A stretch of DNA of 64,000 nucleotides from Leptoclinus maculatus (lineage: Eukaryota; Chordata; Actinopteri; Perciformes; Stichaeidae): contig JAVDOI010000003.1 of the NCBI GenBank assembly GCA_032191485.1, positions 6,235,694-6,299,693 of the forward strand. Reading direction: 5' to 3'. Positions 34,151-46,819 of this stretch are shown here, in pieces. Every line of letters begins with the position of its first letter. Position 1 is the first letter of the stretch. The notes beneath the pieces are model-generated. The model was not told where the DNA came from. It saw only the letters and a program-made list of their open reading frames with translations, and did no database searches. The translations under genes and the position numbers were made by a program.

Positions 34151-36854
34151 TCCTCCGAGTTGTGACTTACAATGTTATTACAATCCAGCTTTCTAGGTAA
34201 AACACCGCCAAGGTATGACGTATGCACGTGATTTGTGCAAACTCGTATGAACTCGGAGACAATCTCTATTTCTGTGTTACTTTTCTAACGGCTCTCCCCT
34301 ACATTCTAAGTAAAATGACTTGTAAATGTAAATATGTCGTTTCAGTAAGTACTTTTTTTGCAAAATATTCAAGTACTCATTCCATCCCATGCTTTAGCTG
34401 TGTCTCACAGTTAATATTGGTGCCAGCACTCGTGTCAGAAGTAAAATGTGTGCTCTGACACACAATAATCTAAATAGCTGTTGTGTGAAATTGAAAACAG
34501 CAAAGCGAACATTTCCAGCCATTGAAAAATCAATTAACTCAGATAAATATGTTGCAAATGGCTCAAATAGCGTCTATTATCGCAGTTATTTTAGGTTCTA
34601 TTCAGTCCTGAATATGTTATTGTGCTGCAGGATAGAAAAATAGAATGACATGGAGGGGCATTCATGCACTTCCTATCCGTCATTACATAAAGCAGTTACC
34701 TTATTTGCATCCACCCATTTATAGCCAATCACTGACTGTTCTGTTCTGCTGTGTGCTGTCACTTCTGAAATTCCTCTTTCTGTGTATTGAACAGATTTAG
34801 AAAAGCTATAGTAGTATCTCAGAAAAGCCTGTGGCGTTAGCTCTTACAGCTATGTAACATATTCATCGCCCTACCACTTCCATTTAAGATGCTTGTATGT
34901 ATCGGGGTCGGTGTATACATTCTGGCAGGATGGCGGCAGAAGCAGGAAGACTTGGGTCACTGATTTAATCTTCCCTGCTCCAAAATAACATCTCCAGTTC
35001 AGTCCCCTGGGCGCTGAGCACTGTGTGCTTGAGAAGACGGTTAAGTAAAGAAACACATTTGTATCTTTCCAACATCAAGGATGCTGAAATCTTTCTATCG
35101 GCAACTTCATCCTGAGATCTTACTGAGAGTCACACCTGCCAAACCCTCCCCGTTTTTCCCGGGGTTTCCCCAGTATTTCATTTCCCAGCGCCCTCAAATG
35201 TCCTCGTTTCTCCTGCGTAGTGGTTGATTTTCGTCGTCGAAGATCAGCTTCTTTGACTTCATGACTTTTGTTCAAACTTGACTCAGTAACTGTTATCTAT
35301 CTGACTCATGGTGAGACACCACAGTATCTCACTATTAAGAACTCTGTAACGAACACCCACAGAACACAAGAGAGATTGGATTTTCTCTTTAGTTCACGCA
35401 GGTTTATTTGCATCTCAAAATATACAAGTAAACCGAGCTGTCCGGACTCAACTAACTTCACAATAGAAATGTACATCACTTTATACCCTCATTCTGCCCT
35501 ATGTCTTGGTCTTCAGCCCCCTTCCCAGGTTTCCTGCTCCGCTCTAAACTTTCACTTAGACAAGTTACGCTGTGTACCTCGGACATGTCACGGAGGATAT
35601 TTGATTTAGATATTTGAGTGATCATAGTCTCCTTCCTCACTCGTCCTCCTCTGATTTTGTATCTGGCCGCAGATCCAAATGACCAGTGCTTGCTTTCCCC
35701 TTTTGAAACCCTGTAATTACTTGTCTGTTTGCTTTCACCCCCCCTTCTATCTTCACACAAGCTTCAAGGCTGTTTAGCGTTCTTTCACTCTCTGATAAAG
35801 CATCCTGTTACCCCTGCACGCCATTGTGACATCGTTGCTTTAAACATTGAACTTCGCATTACCTGCGTGTCAAAAAACGATCACAAAGACCACAATCACC
35901 CTGCTTCAGTGACGTGATTTACAAAATGAGAATGATACAGGCCAATCTCACAGTATGAATGTGAATTTACATGAATACATTTCAAACCATGGATATGATT
36001 TTACACTAATATATTTCAAGACACACATACATTTTTCTCCCACACCTGGGAAACCCAAATGACTTACATTGCCCTCAAAGTTTATTATGAATTATCATAC
36101 ACGGATCCATACGTTTTTTATATTTGTCTGACATCAACCAAGATGCCAGATCGTCTATGGCCGTGGTTGCATGCCTGTTTTTAATGCGACTTATGTCATC
36201 CGTTCATGCCGTTTACTGTCAAGTCTGTACGCTCCTAGAACGGATCTGGCTCGCATTTGGACCCCATGCCGAGGTGGCCTCGTTCACATTGAGTTCAGAT
36301 CTCAGGGAACCGTGGACAGCATGTAGGTCTCCATCATCTCCCCTCCTCTCCACACAGGAGTTCCTCTGCCGAGGAGAATAGAGGGGAAGAGAGGAGGAAT
36401 ACTGAGGCTGAAGCCCAGAGGAGACCCGCTGTCTGGGTCCTGTTAAGTTACTGCTAATGAAAACCCAACTTGACTTGCTGCATCAAAATAAAAGCAGTTA
36501 GATGACAAAAATGGGAGAATTTCATTGTGAAGAATTAATAGGAACATGTGTTGATTTGTGTGTTGTACCAGTGTTAAACTGCTGTGTTTTTCTGATGAAT
36601 TTGTTAATGAAATGAATATATAGAAAAATATGTAATTTAGTTATTGATTTACCATCTCCACCAGTTCATTCTCTAGTTATGCGAGTCACGTCAGTCAGTA
36701 GTCACGTCATTTAGTCATTTGATTAATGCCGCACGTGACTAGCGATTGACAAACGAGTCACATGACCAATAATTGACGGTCAACCACGCTCTTCTTCTAA
36801 ACATAACTAATTGTTTCAATTGCCTAAACCTAACTTCTTGTAATGATGGAAGTA
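34151..36854. other. No gene recognised; possible old LTR or repeat pieces
   Basis: The minus strand at 35335-35420 reads AATAAACCTGCGTGAAC (a poly(A)-signal-like start) and then TCTCTTGTGTTCTGTGGGTG, somewhat like the R/U5 part of an LTR, but no ends could be fixed. CGTTTTTCCCGGGGTTTCCC at 35150 resembles a motif in fish hAT-like repeats. The 113-codon frame at 35268 has no domain. Confidence 0.4.
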
Positions 36855-36990
36855 TATTTTGGAAAGACACTATGCAAGTCATGACAGTATAATGACACGC
36901 CGTCCCTGCCATGTCCAAAACGGATGCTAGAGGGCTACCTAGACATTCATAGTTTAAAGCTTATGGCCACTCACCAAGTTGGGGGTGAGA
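36855..36990 (+). repeat. Dispersed repeat end (GAGAATGTG family), copy 1
   Basis: GACACGCCGTCCCTGCCATG, GCTAGAGGGCTACC and GGGGTGAGAATGTG match the reverse complement of 40010-40150. The hAT element begins a few bases after its end. TAAACCTAACTT just upstream may be part of the same family in another arrangement. Confidence 0.5.
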
Positions 36991-37569
36991 ATGTGATAGT
37001 GGTGGGCCGTCAGGGCCTTCACTGCTGGCCTAAACAGAATCACAAAGTTATAGCTATTTTATAATTGAATAATCTTTCTTAAATACACTACATGTATCAT
37101 CATTTATAAAATTATTTTTCCCATTATCTTATTTTCTCATTGCACAGCTACTGTCTTCCTCAGTTGCTCTGCTTCCAGTGCAGCTTGTTTTAAGTAGAGC
37201 TTTTATCCAATCAGATTTCACCTCTGTGTCTCTAGGTAAGAAGAGAGGCCCGAGGCCTGCAGACTCACAAGTGAATCCCTTTGCAGTTTAAGTGAATGGG
37301 GACGATATTGTTGATTGTCACAGTCTTTAACCAATCAGATCTTTAGTTTGACATGTTGGGCGTATTCTTTGACGTGCCAGAGCCTGCTAGCTGGCCTATA
37401 AGCACGTCAGCATTACGTGCAGCTCAGTGTCCAGGTGCAGCTCTGCCGCGAGGTGCAGAGTGTGCTGTGATTGGTCAGTGGGCGAGCACGTGACAATCAA
37501 GTGGAAAGATATGGAAGAAATTATGGCGTTTTTAGTTTTTTTTACCTAGCTTTGTTTTTTAAACATCAA

Positions 37570-38022
37570 ATGGCGGAAGGAGGAGGAGAAACTGATTTAG
37601 TGGCGGAGTTACTGGGAGCGCCTTTCTCAAGAAGGACATTTCCGGACAAACTGGACATAGTAAGAAATGGCCGGCCAACCCCACAGCTAGCAGCCCTGAC
37701 CCAGCCAGGAAAAGGATTTGTGCGCCACTTTCAGTCTGCAAACTATGAACGGTATTCCTGGCTGACAGGGTCGGAGAAGAGCTGCAAATTGTATTGCTGG
37801 GAATGCCTATTATTTGCGACTGAACGTCTTGGTGTTTGGAGCCATGCTGGATTTGGTAACCTGAGCTGCCTGAGCAAGGCCGCTACACGACACCAAAGTA
37901 CGGCATCCATGGCAATCGAAAAGGACCTCTTGCTGGAACTGAAACGCACGGATGTACTGCACAGCCGTGTTATTGAATTCTTTGTAAACAAAGACAGGAA
38001 GATGGACTTTGTATTTAAATAG
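37570..38022 (+). CDS. N-terminal exon of hAT transposase (TTF-type zinc finger)
   Basis: The 150-residue frame starts at MAEGGGETDL. The start was chosen because the upstream extension of the frame is promoter/leader DNA of the transposon. Residues 48-110 resemble the TTF-type zinc finger of ZMYM1-like hAT proteins: GKGFVRHFQS, YSWLTGSE, LYCWECLLFA with candidate zinc ligands C76 and C79, then GFGNL and a histidine-containing ATRHQS. The residues after 120 (LELKRTDVLHSRVIEFF) match the linker before the catalytic part. The dimerisation and RNase H-like catalytic domains are absent. A TAG stop occurs 11 bp before a good splice donor (TTG/GTAAGT, GT at 38034), so a spliced product would also be truncated. 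It could at most encode a DNA-binding stub. Confidence 0.72.
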   Translation: MAEGGGETDLVAELLGAPFSRRTFPDKLDIVRNGRPTPQLAALTQPGKGFVRHFQSANYERYSWLTGSEKSCKLYCWECLLFATERLGVWSHAGFGNLSCLSKAATRHQSTASMAIEKDLLLELKRTDVLHSRVIEFFVNKDRKMDFVFK

Positions 38023-38033
38023 AACAGCATTTG

Positions 38034-38039
38034 GTAAGT
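38034..38039 (+). promoter_or_regulatory. Consensus splice donor after the hAT exon
   Basis: GTAAGT follows ATTTG directly downstream of the transposase frame. It is a near-perfect GT donor and marks the original exon 1 end of the autonomous element. No matching catalytic exon follows in the window. Confidence 0.55.
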
Positions 38040-38509
38040 GAAACTGCTTTTGTTTTCTTTACATCTGCAGTGTGGTAATTCTGCCTATCGTGTCGTTTAT
38101 GGATATTGTTCCCTGATGTAAATACTATTTGAATAGCCCTTGCTCTTTAGTGTGAGTTTTGCTGGATTGTTTTGTCATGCTTTGTTGTAAATATATGTGT
38201 CTGGTTCTTGTGAGTTTGCTCTTGTCATTGTGTTAATTACATCGATTTTGACCATATGCATTGTCCGTAATTACGAATCATACCGTCCTGCGTGGGTTTA
38301 GGATCCGGATAATTGAATCTGTTTGGGCTGTTTTCTTTTACAAAGCAAGAATTATGGTCTGGAGAAATGGGGATTGTGTGGCGATTGCTTAGCCCTGTTT
38401 GAATCCGTAGGGAACAGCTAAACTCTGCGGGGAGAATTTGTGCGTGTTGTTTTCCTTACTAAGCTAGTTTAGCATAGCATCGCAGAACACACGTGCCTCA
38501 GCTGTGTTT

Positions 38510-38550
38510 TGTTTAGTTTCCGGGTCAGACGCTGACCCGGAAACTAAACA
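38510..38550. repeat. Strong hairpin, 19 bp arms, 3-base loop
   Basis: TTTAGTTTCCGGGTCAG and its exact complement CTGACCCGGAAACTAAA are separated only by ACG. With one extra pair at each end the arms are 38510-38528 and 38532-38550. It lies inside the hAT element, about 250 bp from its right end. It may be a remnant of a foldback or subterminal repeat. Confidence 0.9.
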
Positions 38551-38808
38551 GACAGACAGACCGTTGTCTCCACCGAAAACATTATATTTACCACAATTTA
38601 AGCTTCTGCATTTTCCAAATGCACTAGGATTATTCAAACGTATTGTTCGGTTTGTAAGCCTCGTACCGAACGGTTTAATATGAATACGTGTATTGTTACA
38701 CCCCTAGAAACAAATAACCCTAGCTGTGGCGCCATCATGAGGTTATTAGGTGGGAAGACAGCAGTGAAGGCCCAGGTATAAAATACACGGCCCGCCACTG
38801 GTATGTGT

Positions 38809-40009
38809 TAATAAAGGACTGCCTGCTATGGCTAAAAAACAATGCTTACATTGTGTAACGTACAACCAAAACGATGAAAAAGATCACTTGTGGAGAGCGT
38901 AGTCAGTGATAATATGTTGGATTATTGCCACAAGTGAACCCTTTTATCAGCAAGAAGGCATTTGATCCATTGTTTGTACTGAAAATGAAACCTTCACTGT
39001 GTGTAACGGTTGCACCATTCTATTAAAGAATCTTAAATACCCATCCTTAGTATTTTGTCATACGTGTGTTTTTAGTCTCTTCAGACTCTTCAGTGACATC
39101 TTCTACTTCTGGTCTTGCATACATTCCATAATATCTGAAATTATCTTGGTTTAAATGTATGTGACAAGTGAATCCATTCAAAAGTCATTTAATTTTTACT
39201 TTGTTGTTTAGGCCTCCATTTCACTTGAATTTTGAAAATGTTAAATTGTGAGGTGGGGAAGGTGTTCCACGAGTGTGTACTATTTACTGAAAAAGCTGCC
39301 GACCAAAAGTTGTTGTGCACCTTGCACATGTTTTTGCTTGGTAATATTCAGGTGGATTTTCCCTTCAATTCCTTTTTCTGTTATTAGAATTATGAGTCAA
39401 CAGTTTACAAGAGTGCCATCATGTGGCATCACTGATCCAATGAGTTCTCTTGATGATTTACAAGTGCATTCTGCATGCTGAACACATGCAAAAAGTACAC
39501 AAACAAACAAACACACATACATCCATGCAGACACGCACACGTATATCAAAACACTGCCTTGACACAGAACGAGAAGATTGAACATCAAAGTAGTAAAATC
39601 TTATCTCGGTCATGAGTATTTAACTGATTAAAGCTCCAGTGACAACAAAGGGGACTATACCCTGAGGACAGCTGAGTGATGAGCAGCATTTCCTCCACTG
39701 CTCTGTACCTCCTCTTCTGGCGCTTATGCAAAGCATCCATGCTGTTAAAGGAGTTGGCTAATTGCTGTCAGTCGTTCTTCTCCCCACCGTGAACCTCTGC
39801 AGTAGAAGCAGGAGAGGGTTGACTGACAGATTCAATCTTCAGGTTTTTATTTTATATAGTCTTTCTCGTCATCCTCCAAGTCTTCGATTACTGTCTTTCA
39901 TCTGCTTTATCCCTGCTATTTCTCCTCCTCATTTACTCCTCTGACCTTTTTTATTTTTTTATTTTCTCCCCTCCAGTCTCACTTCCTCTATAACCTTTTG
40001 AATATTCAA
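38809..40009. other. No gene recognised
   Basis: Short, motif-free frames only. Confidence 0.5.
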
Positions 40010-40150
40010 CACATTCTCGTGCCAATGCGTTAAATACCGCAGCCTGGTGAACTATGATGCTACAGGTACCCCTCTAGCGTCACTCTCACGTGTCAGGGAC
40101 GGCGTGTCACTATATACATGTTACATACACTGTGTCTTTTCAAAATAAAT
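40010..40150 (-). repeat. Dispersed repeat end (GAGAATGTG family), copy 2
   Basis: On the minus strand GTGACACGCCGTCCCTGACA, GCTAGAGGGGTACC, CTGCGGTATTTAACGC and CGAGAATGTG occur in the order seen at 36.86-36.99 kb. Confidence 0.5.
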
Positions 40151-42609
40151 GCCCGTCTTCACCTGTTTAATGTTAACTTGACTGACTAACGACCGACATG
40201 CTCCGGAGCAGGATATGTTAGAGATAAGAGATCAACTCGTATAAAAGCAGCGCCTACTGACTATAATTACATGTGTGTATTATATTAAATGAATGTGTTG
40301 CAGATGTATTCTGATGGTGACAATATTTCAGCCTTATTCTTTTAGCTGCAAAAATCACTATTTCACAATATTCTCTTATCATATATTAATATCATATACT
40401 CACTTATGTGTGTCAGCTACTTGAGCCATGTGTTACTTTGCTCCTGTTACTTGTATGTATGCTGTGGGTGATTAAAAAGTATGCGAGTAAACCGTCTTAC
40501 TGCGTTGAATTATGTTGTAATATTTATTTTGGATTTGCTCCCAAGTCCCACCGCTGGGGTTGCAGCTGAAGGAATAAGGCTGAATTATTGCCATACACTC
40601 CAAACGAATGCATCTAAGCAACACATTCAAATTAACGGAATACACAAATGTATTTACAGTCAGATCTATCATGCTCTATATGAAGCAGTGATATTAGAAA
40701 TCTGTTAATTTATGCATTCAAACAGACTGCGATTATTTTGCCAGCTGCCCTTCCTGCATTTGGCAGGTGAAACTGTTACTTTCAGCCTGAATTATATGTT
40801 TAACTTCTACGTATTTGTCCAACATTATAGTTTTAAGTTTAAATAACGTGGGTGTGTTTAGAACCAACTGGAGAGGCTTCACCTTGCCGAGCCAAATACT
40901 ACAATCTTCCTCTTCGTGTGGTTTATTTTTGTGTATGTGATGGCGTTACCCAACAATTAGGTCACTGCGTGTTGTGGCTCTCACTTTTCTATTAACTGTT
41001 AAACCTTTTCACAGATTTGAGTAAAAATGGATTGCCTTTTCGAAATCCATTTTCTTTTTAAAGTCAGTGTTAAAGAGAGAAGGCTGTTTCTTTTTCATGG
41101 GTGCTGCTGAAAAATTAATACAACTTTCAGGTTGTTCTTTCTGTAATTACAATTTGATCAAATTATTATTTCCAAATTGGCATTTTAATTTAATTTCTCT
41201 GACAACATATTTCCAATCAGTTCATCGTTTGACCCACACAATGCCAGAAAAGAGTGAAAGATCACAATGCAGATCACAATTTCCAATTATCTTTTTTGCC
41301 TGTCATTTGTCAGACCAGCTGTCCAGAACCTAAAGATATGTAATTAACTGTCACGTGGGGGGGATGAGGAAAACGATTGAAACAATTATTGGCCATCATG
41401 ACAGTTGCCAATCAATTCTGTAGATCGACTAATCGACTAAGTCGACTCCGAGTTGGAGATCTTCCCGTGAATGGAAGTACGATGCTTTCATTGGCTGCAG
41501 TGCAAATCCAGATAATCAGGGAGAGAAAAAGTTTCTGTGTATGTTCATTTGTAGTGTCCTCCTATCATCAGATCATTTAAACAGTCATAAATCTATGCCT
41601 GCAGGCAGACGGCAAGCAGACTGATTGTGTGTTTGTTTGTTTGGGTTTGACGGAGTGTACAATGTGTATATATGCGTTTCCATATACCTCCCTCTGTGTT
41701 AGCATGGTGATGTAAGTGTGTGTTTTGTGTTCCTCTTTTATAGATAGTGAATATTTAGCTGATCATAAATCAAACTGTAAAAGGTTGCAAACTTCCCCCA
41801 GCAGAACAAAAGAGAATGAAGTTCAGCCGGGTCCAGCAGAAGAGAATAATAACTGTATTAAAGATGAAGTCGTATTAATCAATCAGACTGCTTTGCATTT
41901 TGCTGACTCGTGCTTTGGTCTGCCTTAAGGAGCAGCGCAGAACACTGTTCAACCAATCCGGCACTGCAACAACACTATATGCAATGATTTATTGTGGCCT
42001 CATATTTTGACTTTACATCTTAGTTTAGCATGACGCAGAATATGTCCCCGGAAAAACGTGTTGTGTTCTGAAAAATATCAATTTCCACACCTGGTATTGA
42101 CGTTTAAACGCCAAGAAAACTTTTGAAACAAATGGAATGTAAACATATGCCTTTTTATTTTTGCATCCTCCTCACTCCTCTTGATAAGACAACATTGAGG
42201 TTGATTTTTCTTTTGTTCCTTTTTTTCGAAACACAGCGTCAAATTATCTCACATCATTTTTATTACGCAGTTTTCATCTCTGCTCAAGACTCAAGACCCT
42301 CTAACAACATCACCCGACTTCCCTCCTTTGCTCCCGTCAAAGAGTGAATAATGAGATTCAAGACAATCACAATAAATGACTCGAAGCGGCTGACGTGCTG
42401 GCACGGAATCACGATGAGCAACGCGCACACCGAGGACACAGCGTGACACATTGTGCCGTATGATTCCTTCAGTGGGCTTCAGTTCCTCTGCTCTGCCTCC
42501 CCTTTTCAATCCCAATCTCGCTCCTCCATCTCTTCCCGGCACTAATGACATCATCCGTAAATGGAGTTAGACAGCCATGAGTGTGCTAAGTATGTGCGTG
42601 TATTGGCTA

Positions 42610-42642
42610 TCTCTCTCTCTCTGTGTGTGTGTGTGTGTGTGT
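42610..42642. repeat. (CT)n(GT)n microsatellite
   Basis: CT repeats pass into GT repeats. Confidence 0.92.
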
Positions 42643-43540
42643 TAAGTAATGTTTACACTGCAAAAGACAGATAAACTCTCTGACTCTCTGGTTCATTACA
42701 ATGACAAACGGCTGTGTGTTGTGTGTCTGTGTGAGTCTAACATGATGCCGTGGAAGTGAACTCATTAACAGCACAACGGCACACACATTTGTCACTGTGC
42801 ATTTGTAAATCTACTGATTGTGACCAACAATATTCATCTTTCTTCAATGAAAGTGCTAATTTAATGATCTCAAATAGCCTAGCAGAAAGGAACAGGGAAT
42901 TGTCAAAAGGACAGGAGAATATATAAATCATATTCATATGTTTCTCCCTCGCTCATACAGAGGTTACCGCCAATAACGCCGCCAAAATTGGAGCCTGATG
43001 TAGCGGCAGATGAGGTGACGCTCCATATTTTATTATGTTGGTGGGCTCCATCCAAAGCCTCACGCTCAGCACTCCGCTCACATGCTCTGACATATAATGA
43101 TTTCATTTGATATTCCAAATCTGGGCATTAAAAGGATCGATTAGCGATACCCAGCCAGAGCCGTGAGCGACTGCAGGGCCTCAGGGAATTGCTAGCCAAC
43201 TTTTAAAAACTAATAAAACAGTCCTTTCATCACCAATATGGGTCCAAATACAAGACCTTAGGATGAATAGAGGGAGGGACAACGGAAGGCGTGAAAAGCT
43301 TTTCACAAAGTGACTAACTCATTGCCCCAAATGACAGCATGTGTTTTTCAAGCAGCAGAAATTATAATTGAGGGGGGGAAAGAAATTCAAAACACTGCCC
43401 CATTACAGACACTTCATCTCTGCTCACTGAACATGAATATAATGATATGTTATTATTAGAAATGTGGAAAACAGAAGTTGGAGAACAAGACAAAAATAAA
43501 ATGAATCGGGAGGGAATATAAGCCTACTGCAGCACGGGAG

Positions 43541-43558
43541 GTGTGTGTGTGTGTGTGT
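43541..43558. repeat. (GT)9 microsatellite
   Basis: Short GT run; a second one of similar length lies about 100 bp downstream, near 43645-43662. Confidence 0.9.
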
Positions 43559-43807
43559 GGTGTATTATTCATCAACCCTAGTTAGGAAAAACTACAACAC
43601 TGGGTTCAACATGTAGCATCGTCACATCACATCTGATATTATTGGTGTGTGTGTGTGTGTGTATGATGGCCCAAACAAGCTCTGCTTTTACGTAAGCGTC
43701 TTTGGTCTCTAATCTTCTGACAGTTGACCGCACTTTGCCCTTGAATACAATTCTATTATGTTACTTTATGTTCTGTGTATATCCTAATGTGCCAACCCAA
43801 TAGCAAA

Positions 43808-43808
<1 letters not shown>

Positions 43809-43873
<65 letters not shown>
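43809..43873. repeat. (CA)32 microsatellite
   Basis: Uninterrupted CA run in a cluster of four GT/CA arrays within 500 bp. Confidence 0.96.
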
Positions 43874-43877
<4 letters not shown>

Positions 43878-43985
43878 AGTAAACACAGGCTTTGCTTTAA
43901 GTGATTTATCAGTGATGACAACATGGCTTCCGGTAGCTTCTCAAATGTCCCTTTCTGTCACTGGAACATTGTCTAGCGTAGCATG

Positions 43986-43988
<3 letters not shown>

Positions 43989-44025
<37 letters not shown>
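43989..44025. repeat. (TG)18 microsatellite
   Basis: Uninterrupted TG run, about 115 bp from the CA array at 43809 and of opposite strand phase, so the two could pair as an imperfect inverted repeat. Confidence 0.95.
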
Positions 44026-44028
<3 letters not shown>

Positions 44029-46819
44029 CATACAGTACATGTGTGCTTGCCATGCTTGTTTTCCTCTACGGGTTTCATTAAATGTGAAAGAATAATGATG
44101 TCGGCAGTCATGAAAACTGTTAATGGCTTTGGCATTAAAGCATCAGTCTGCGTGTTTTGTGTGTGCCATCTGCAGTTGTACGCGTACGAAATGCATACGA
44201 AAATGTGACAACTGTGAGGTTACCACTGGGTAACAGGATTCTCTCAAATTTAAATCATGTCTCCCGGCACTTTTCTCTAATGTCTCTTTTTTTTTTCTCA
44301 CACACACTCTTTCGTGTGTGTGAGAGAGTGTGTTCCTTGCCGGCATTTCCCACTGTATACTGTACGTGTTAGATGTGAGGTTTTTTAGACTATGGTGCAA
44401 AAAAGCAGCGCCCCTCTGATTACTGTGAGGGCTGGTGTTGGTTGACGGCTTATGGAACCTTACGAGGATTTTGATACAGACTTGTATACATCTATATTTT
44501 CCACCTGGAGGCTCTCCTTATATGAAGTGCTTTTAAAGTCCAGGACCTGCATTTCATGAAATGGACGTGAGCCAGTGGGGATGATGAGATTTAGGACAGT
44601 TTGGGATTGTATTTTGTTGTCAGAGCTTTCTGAAGACCTGCTATGTGAAGCACATTCAATACAATGTTATAGGTGGGTTGTTGACTACTATAAATATCAA
44701 ATGCACTTATTACTCAGGATGGGTTAGCAGACTAAAATGCCGGGTACCACGTGTTATTAAAGAGCGAATGGTACCATGTGGTGTCATCCATTGGATTTTG
44801 GAATACACAAACAAAAATGTACTGCCTTCTGTCAAAAGAGTGAAAAAGTAGCATTTTACTGAGTTGGCAAAATAGACTGCAATAAACTTCAGGGGGGTTA
44901 AACCAAAACACAAATCATAATGGGGGAATATTACAAATGTACTGTTGAGTAGCTATTACCCATTTATTTTTTATTTCAAGAAGTCAATAAGTATAAATAA
45001 AGTGCTGAAGACAGAGAAACATCGTGGTATAATATTACAAGTTTTATCACAAAGTTAGATATCATAGAAAAATTACAAAATATGTTAAAGTCTCTGCCAA
45101 ATACTTTTGTACAACCCTTTTGTATCGTCTGTATACGCGTAGAAATGAACACACATGCTGGGTCAGCAGGCTGTAAAGATGAATGCAGTGTAGCCTCCTC
45201 TGCAAAAACAAACCCAAATTAAACAAACTTAATATAGTAATAGTAAAGTAATACAGTAATATCACTGTTTAAAAGAATAATGAGTAAAAAGTTTGAGTCA
45301 GAACAATCTCGTGTGTGTGCTGACTTTTCTCAGGTGAGCCATAACACCTTGCACATCACCTGCATTTTTTTCTTGTCCATTCGTAGGTCTGTCTGCCCTC
45401 TTGACTGTGAAAATAGACGATCCAATTGATGTCGCACATCACTGGCCACCTTTGCAGTTCCCACACCTGTTGCATTTTTTTATTTTATAGAATCCAATAA
45501 ACTCTTCCCGGAGTATGCGATTTTTTGCCCTTGATTAGCACTCAACTGTAAATATACCGGAGGCTAATGCCTGTCTTCCTTTAGCTCATGAGGGACAGAC
45601 AAATAAAAGCAAGATTTTAAATAGCCTGGTTTTATTCTTAGATTCGAGGAGGATAGTTAAAAGGCCCCGAATGTCAAATACAGTCCTGAGTAGACTTTGT
45701 AGATTTTGGTGTTGTTTGACTTCATCCAATCATGTGACACAACTCAACACCTGGTATGTTTACACTTTGTTTACATAAAACAAGTCCAAATGGTTGGATT
45801 GTTAATCTCAAACTGGGATTAATTACTGTTTTATTTAACATGGATTTTCACTGGTGCAATTGGTGCACGTGTGTGCATTTTTCCATTTGTCTGCCTCCAT
45901 CTTTTTTTTCCTCCTGTCTGTTCTTCTCTCTCATTATCTGTATTTGTTCAACCACGTTCTTCTAGTTGCACTTCCATTTCTATCCTGCTTCTGGGTGCGT
46001 TTGTGTATGAAAAAATACTCCTTGCATCCATAAAATGTGTTCTTCTTGTCGGGGGAGGATCCCGCATGACTATTCGTAGTCCAACATCCACATAACTTCC
46101 ACTTGAGGGTAAACCATTTTGACAAAGTGTGTCTGGACATGCCAGTCACTTTGCATTACTTTGCCTCTCAGTACCACTAATTTAAATGGCTCTAGGTATT
46201 TTGGTTGCCACCTTAAAATGACTGTAGTGAATTGGCTGCCTTTTGATCAGCACTAATCTGACAGCTGAAAACTGGATTGTAAGCTTCTTGCCTATTTGTC
46301 TTACCACAGCTCAGTGGAAATACATGGCAAAAACAGAAGTCCTGCTACATGTTTATTTATTTCTTGTGATGAACTATTTTGGTAAGAAATCATTGTTACA
46401 GAAAAAATTTTTTGGGGGGGGGGGGGATCTTGGCTATGAGAGAACTGGCGAAGTCTTTGGGGGAACTACAGCAACATCAGCAGCACTGAGGCCATGTCCA
46501 CACTTCTCCGTTTCCATTTAAAAACGCATATGTTTTGCTACGTTTACGCTGAGCGTCCACACTACACCGGCGTTTTCGAGTTTGAAAACGCTTCCGAGGA
46601 CGGATAAGTTTGAAAACTCCAGGGTTGCGTCTTCGTGTGGACGGTCGAAAACGATTAGAAACGATGACGCCCACACCTGCTTTCGCTACTTGATTGGTCC
46701 TTAGCAGTCACGACGTGTCCTTCCCTGACTGTCCCTGTCACACCCCTATCACGTGACCCTTTCCCGGAAGATCACAAATAACATCATTGATTACCTATCG
46801 ACCAGCAGGTTCATTTAAC

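Larger units (their letters stand above)
36997..38800 (+). mobile_element. hAT transposon with ZMYM1-like first exon only
   Basis: The left end reads TAGTGGTGGGCCGT and the right end, reverse-complemented, reads CAGTGGCGGGCCGT, a hAT-type terminal inverted repeat of about 14 bp. The 8 bp flanks GAATGTGA (36989-36996) and GTATGTGT (38801-38808) match at six positions, consistent with a decayed 8 bp target duplication. Inside lie several CCAAT-type motifs (near 37217, 37332 and 37471), a transposase exon encoding a TTF-type zinc finger, a consensus splice donor, and about 760 bp without the catalytic domain. It is a non-autonomous or internally deleted derivative of an autonomous element. Confidence 0.85.
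40151..46486. other. No gene recognised; microsatellite cluster at 43.5-44.0 kb
   Basis: Frames reach 92 codons and have no domains. One stretch at 41744-41928 has a splice-acceptor-like start and protein-like composition and is discussed as a finding. A G13 run lies at about 46414. Confidence 0.45.

Noticed and set aside
35268..35609. 113-codon frame as a coding exon
   Set aside because: Composition and lack of motifs do not support it. The region looks more like an old repeat or LTR piece.
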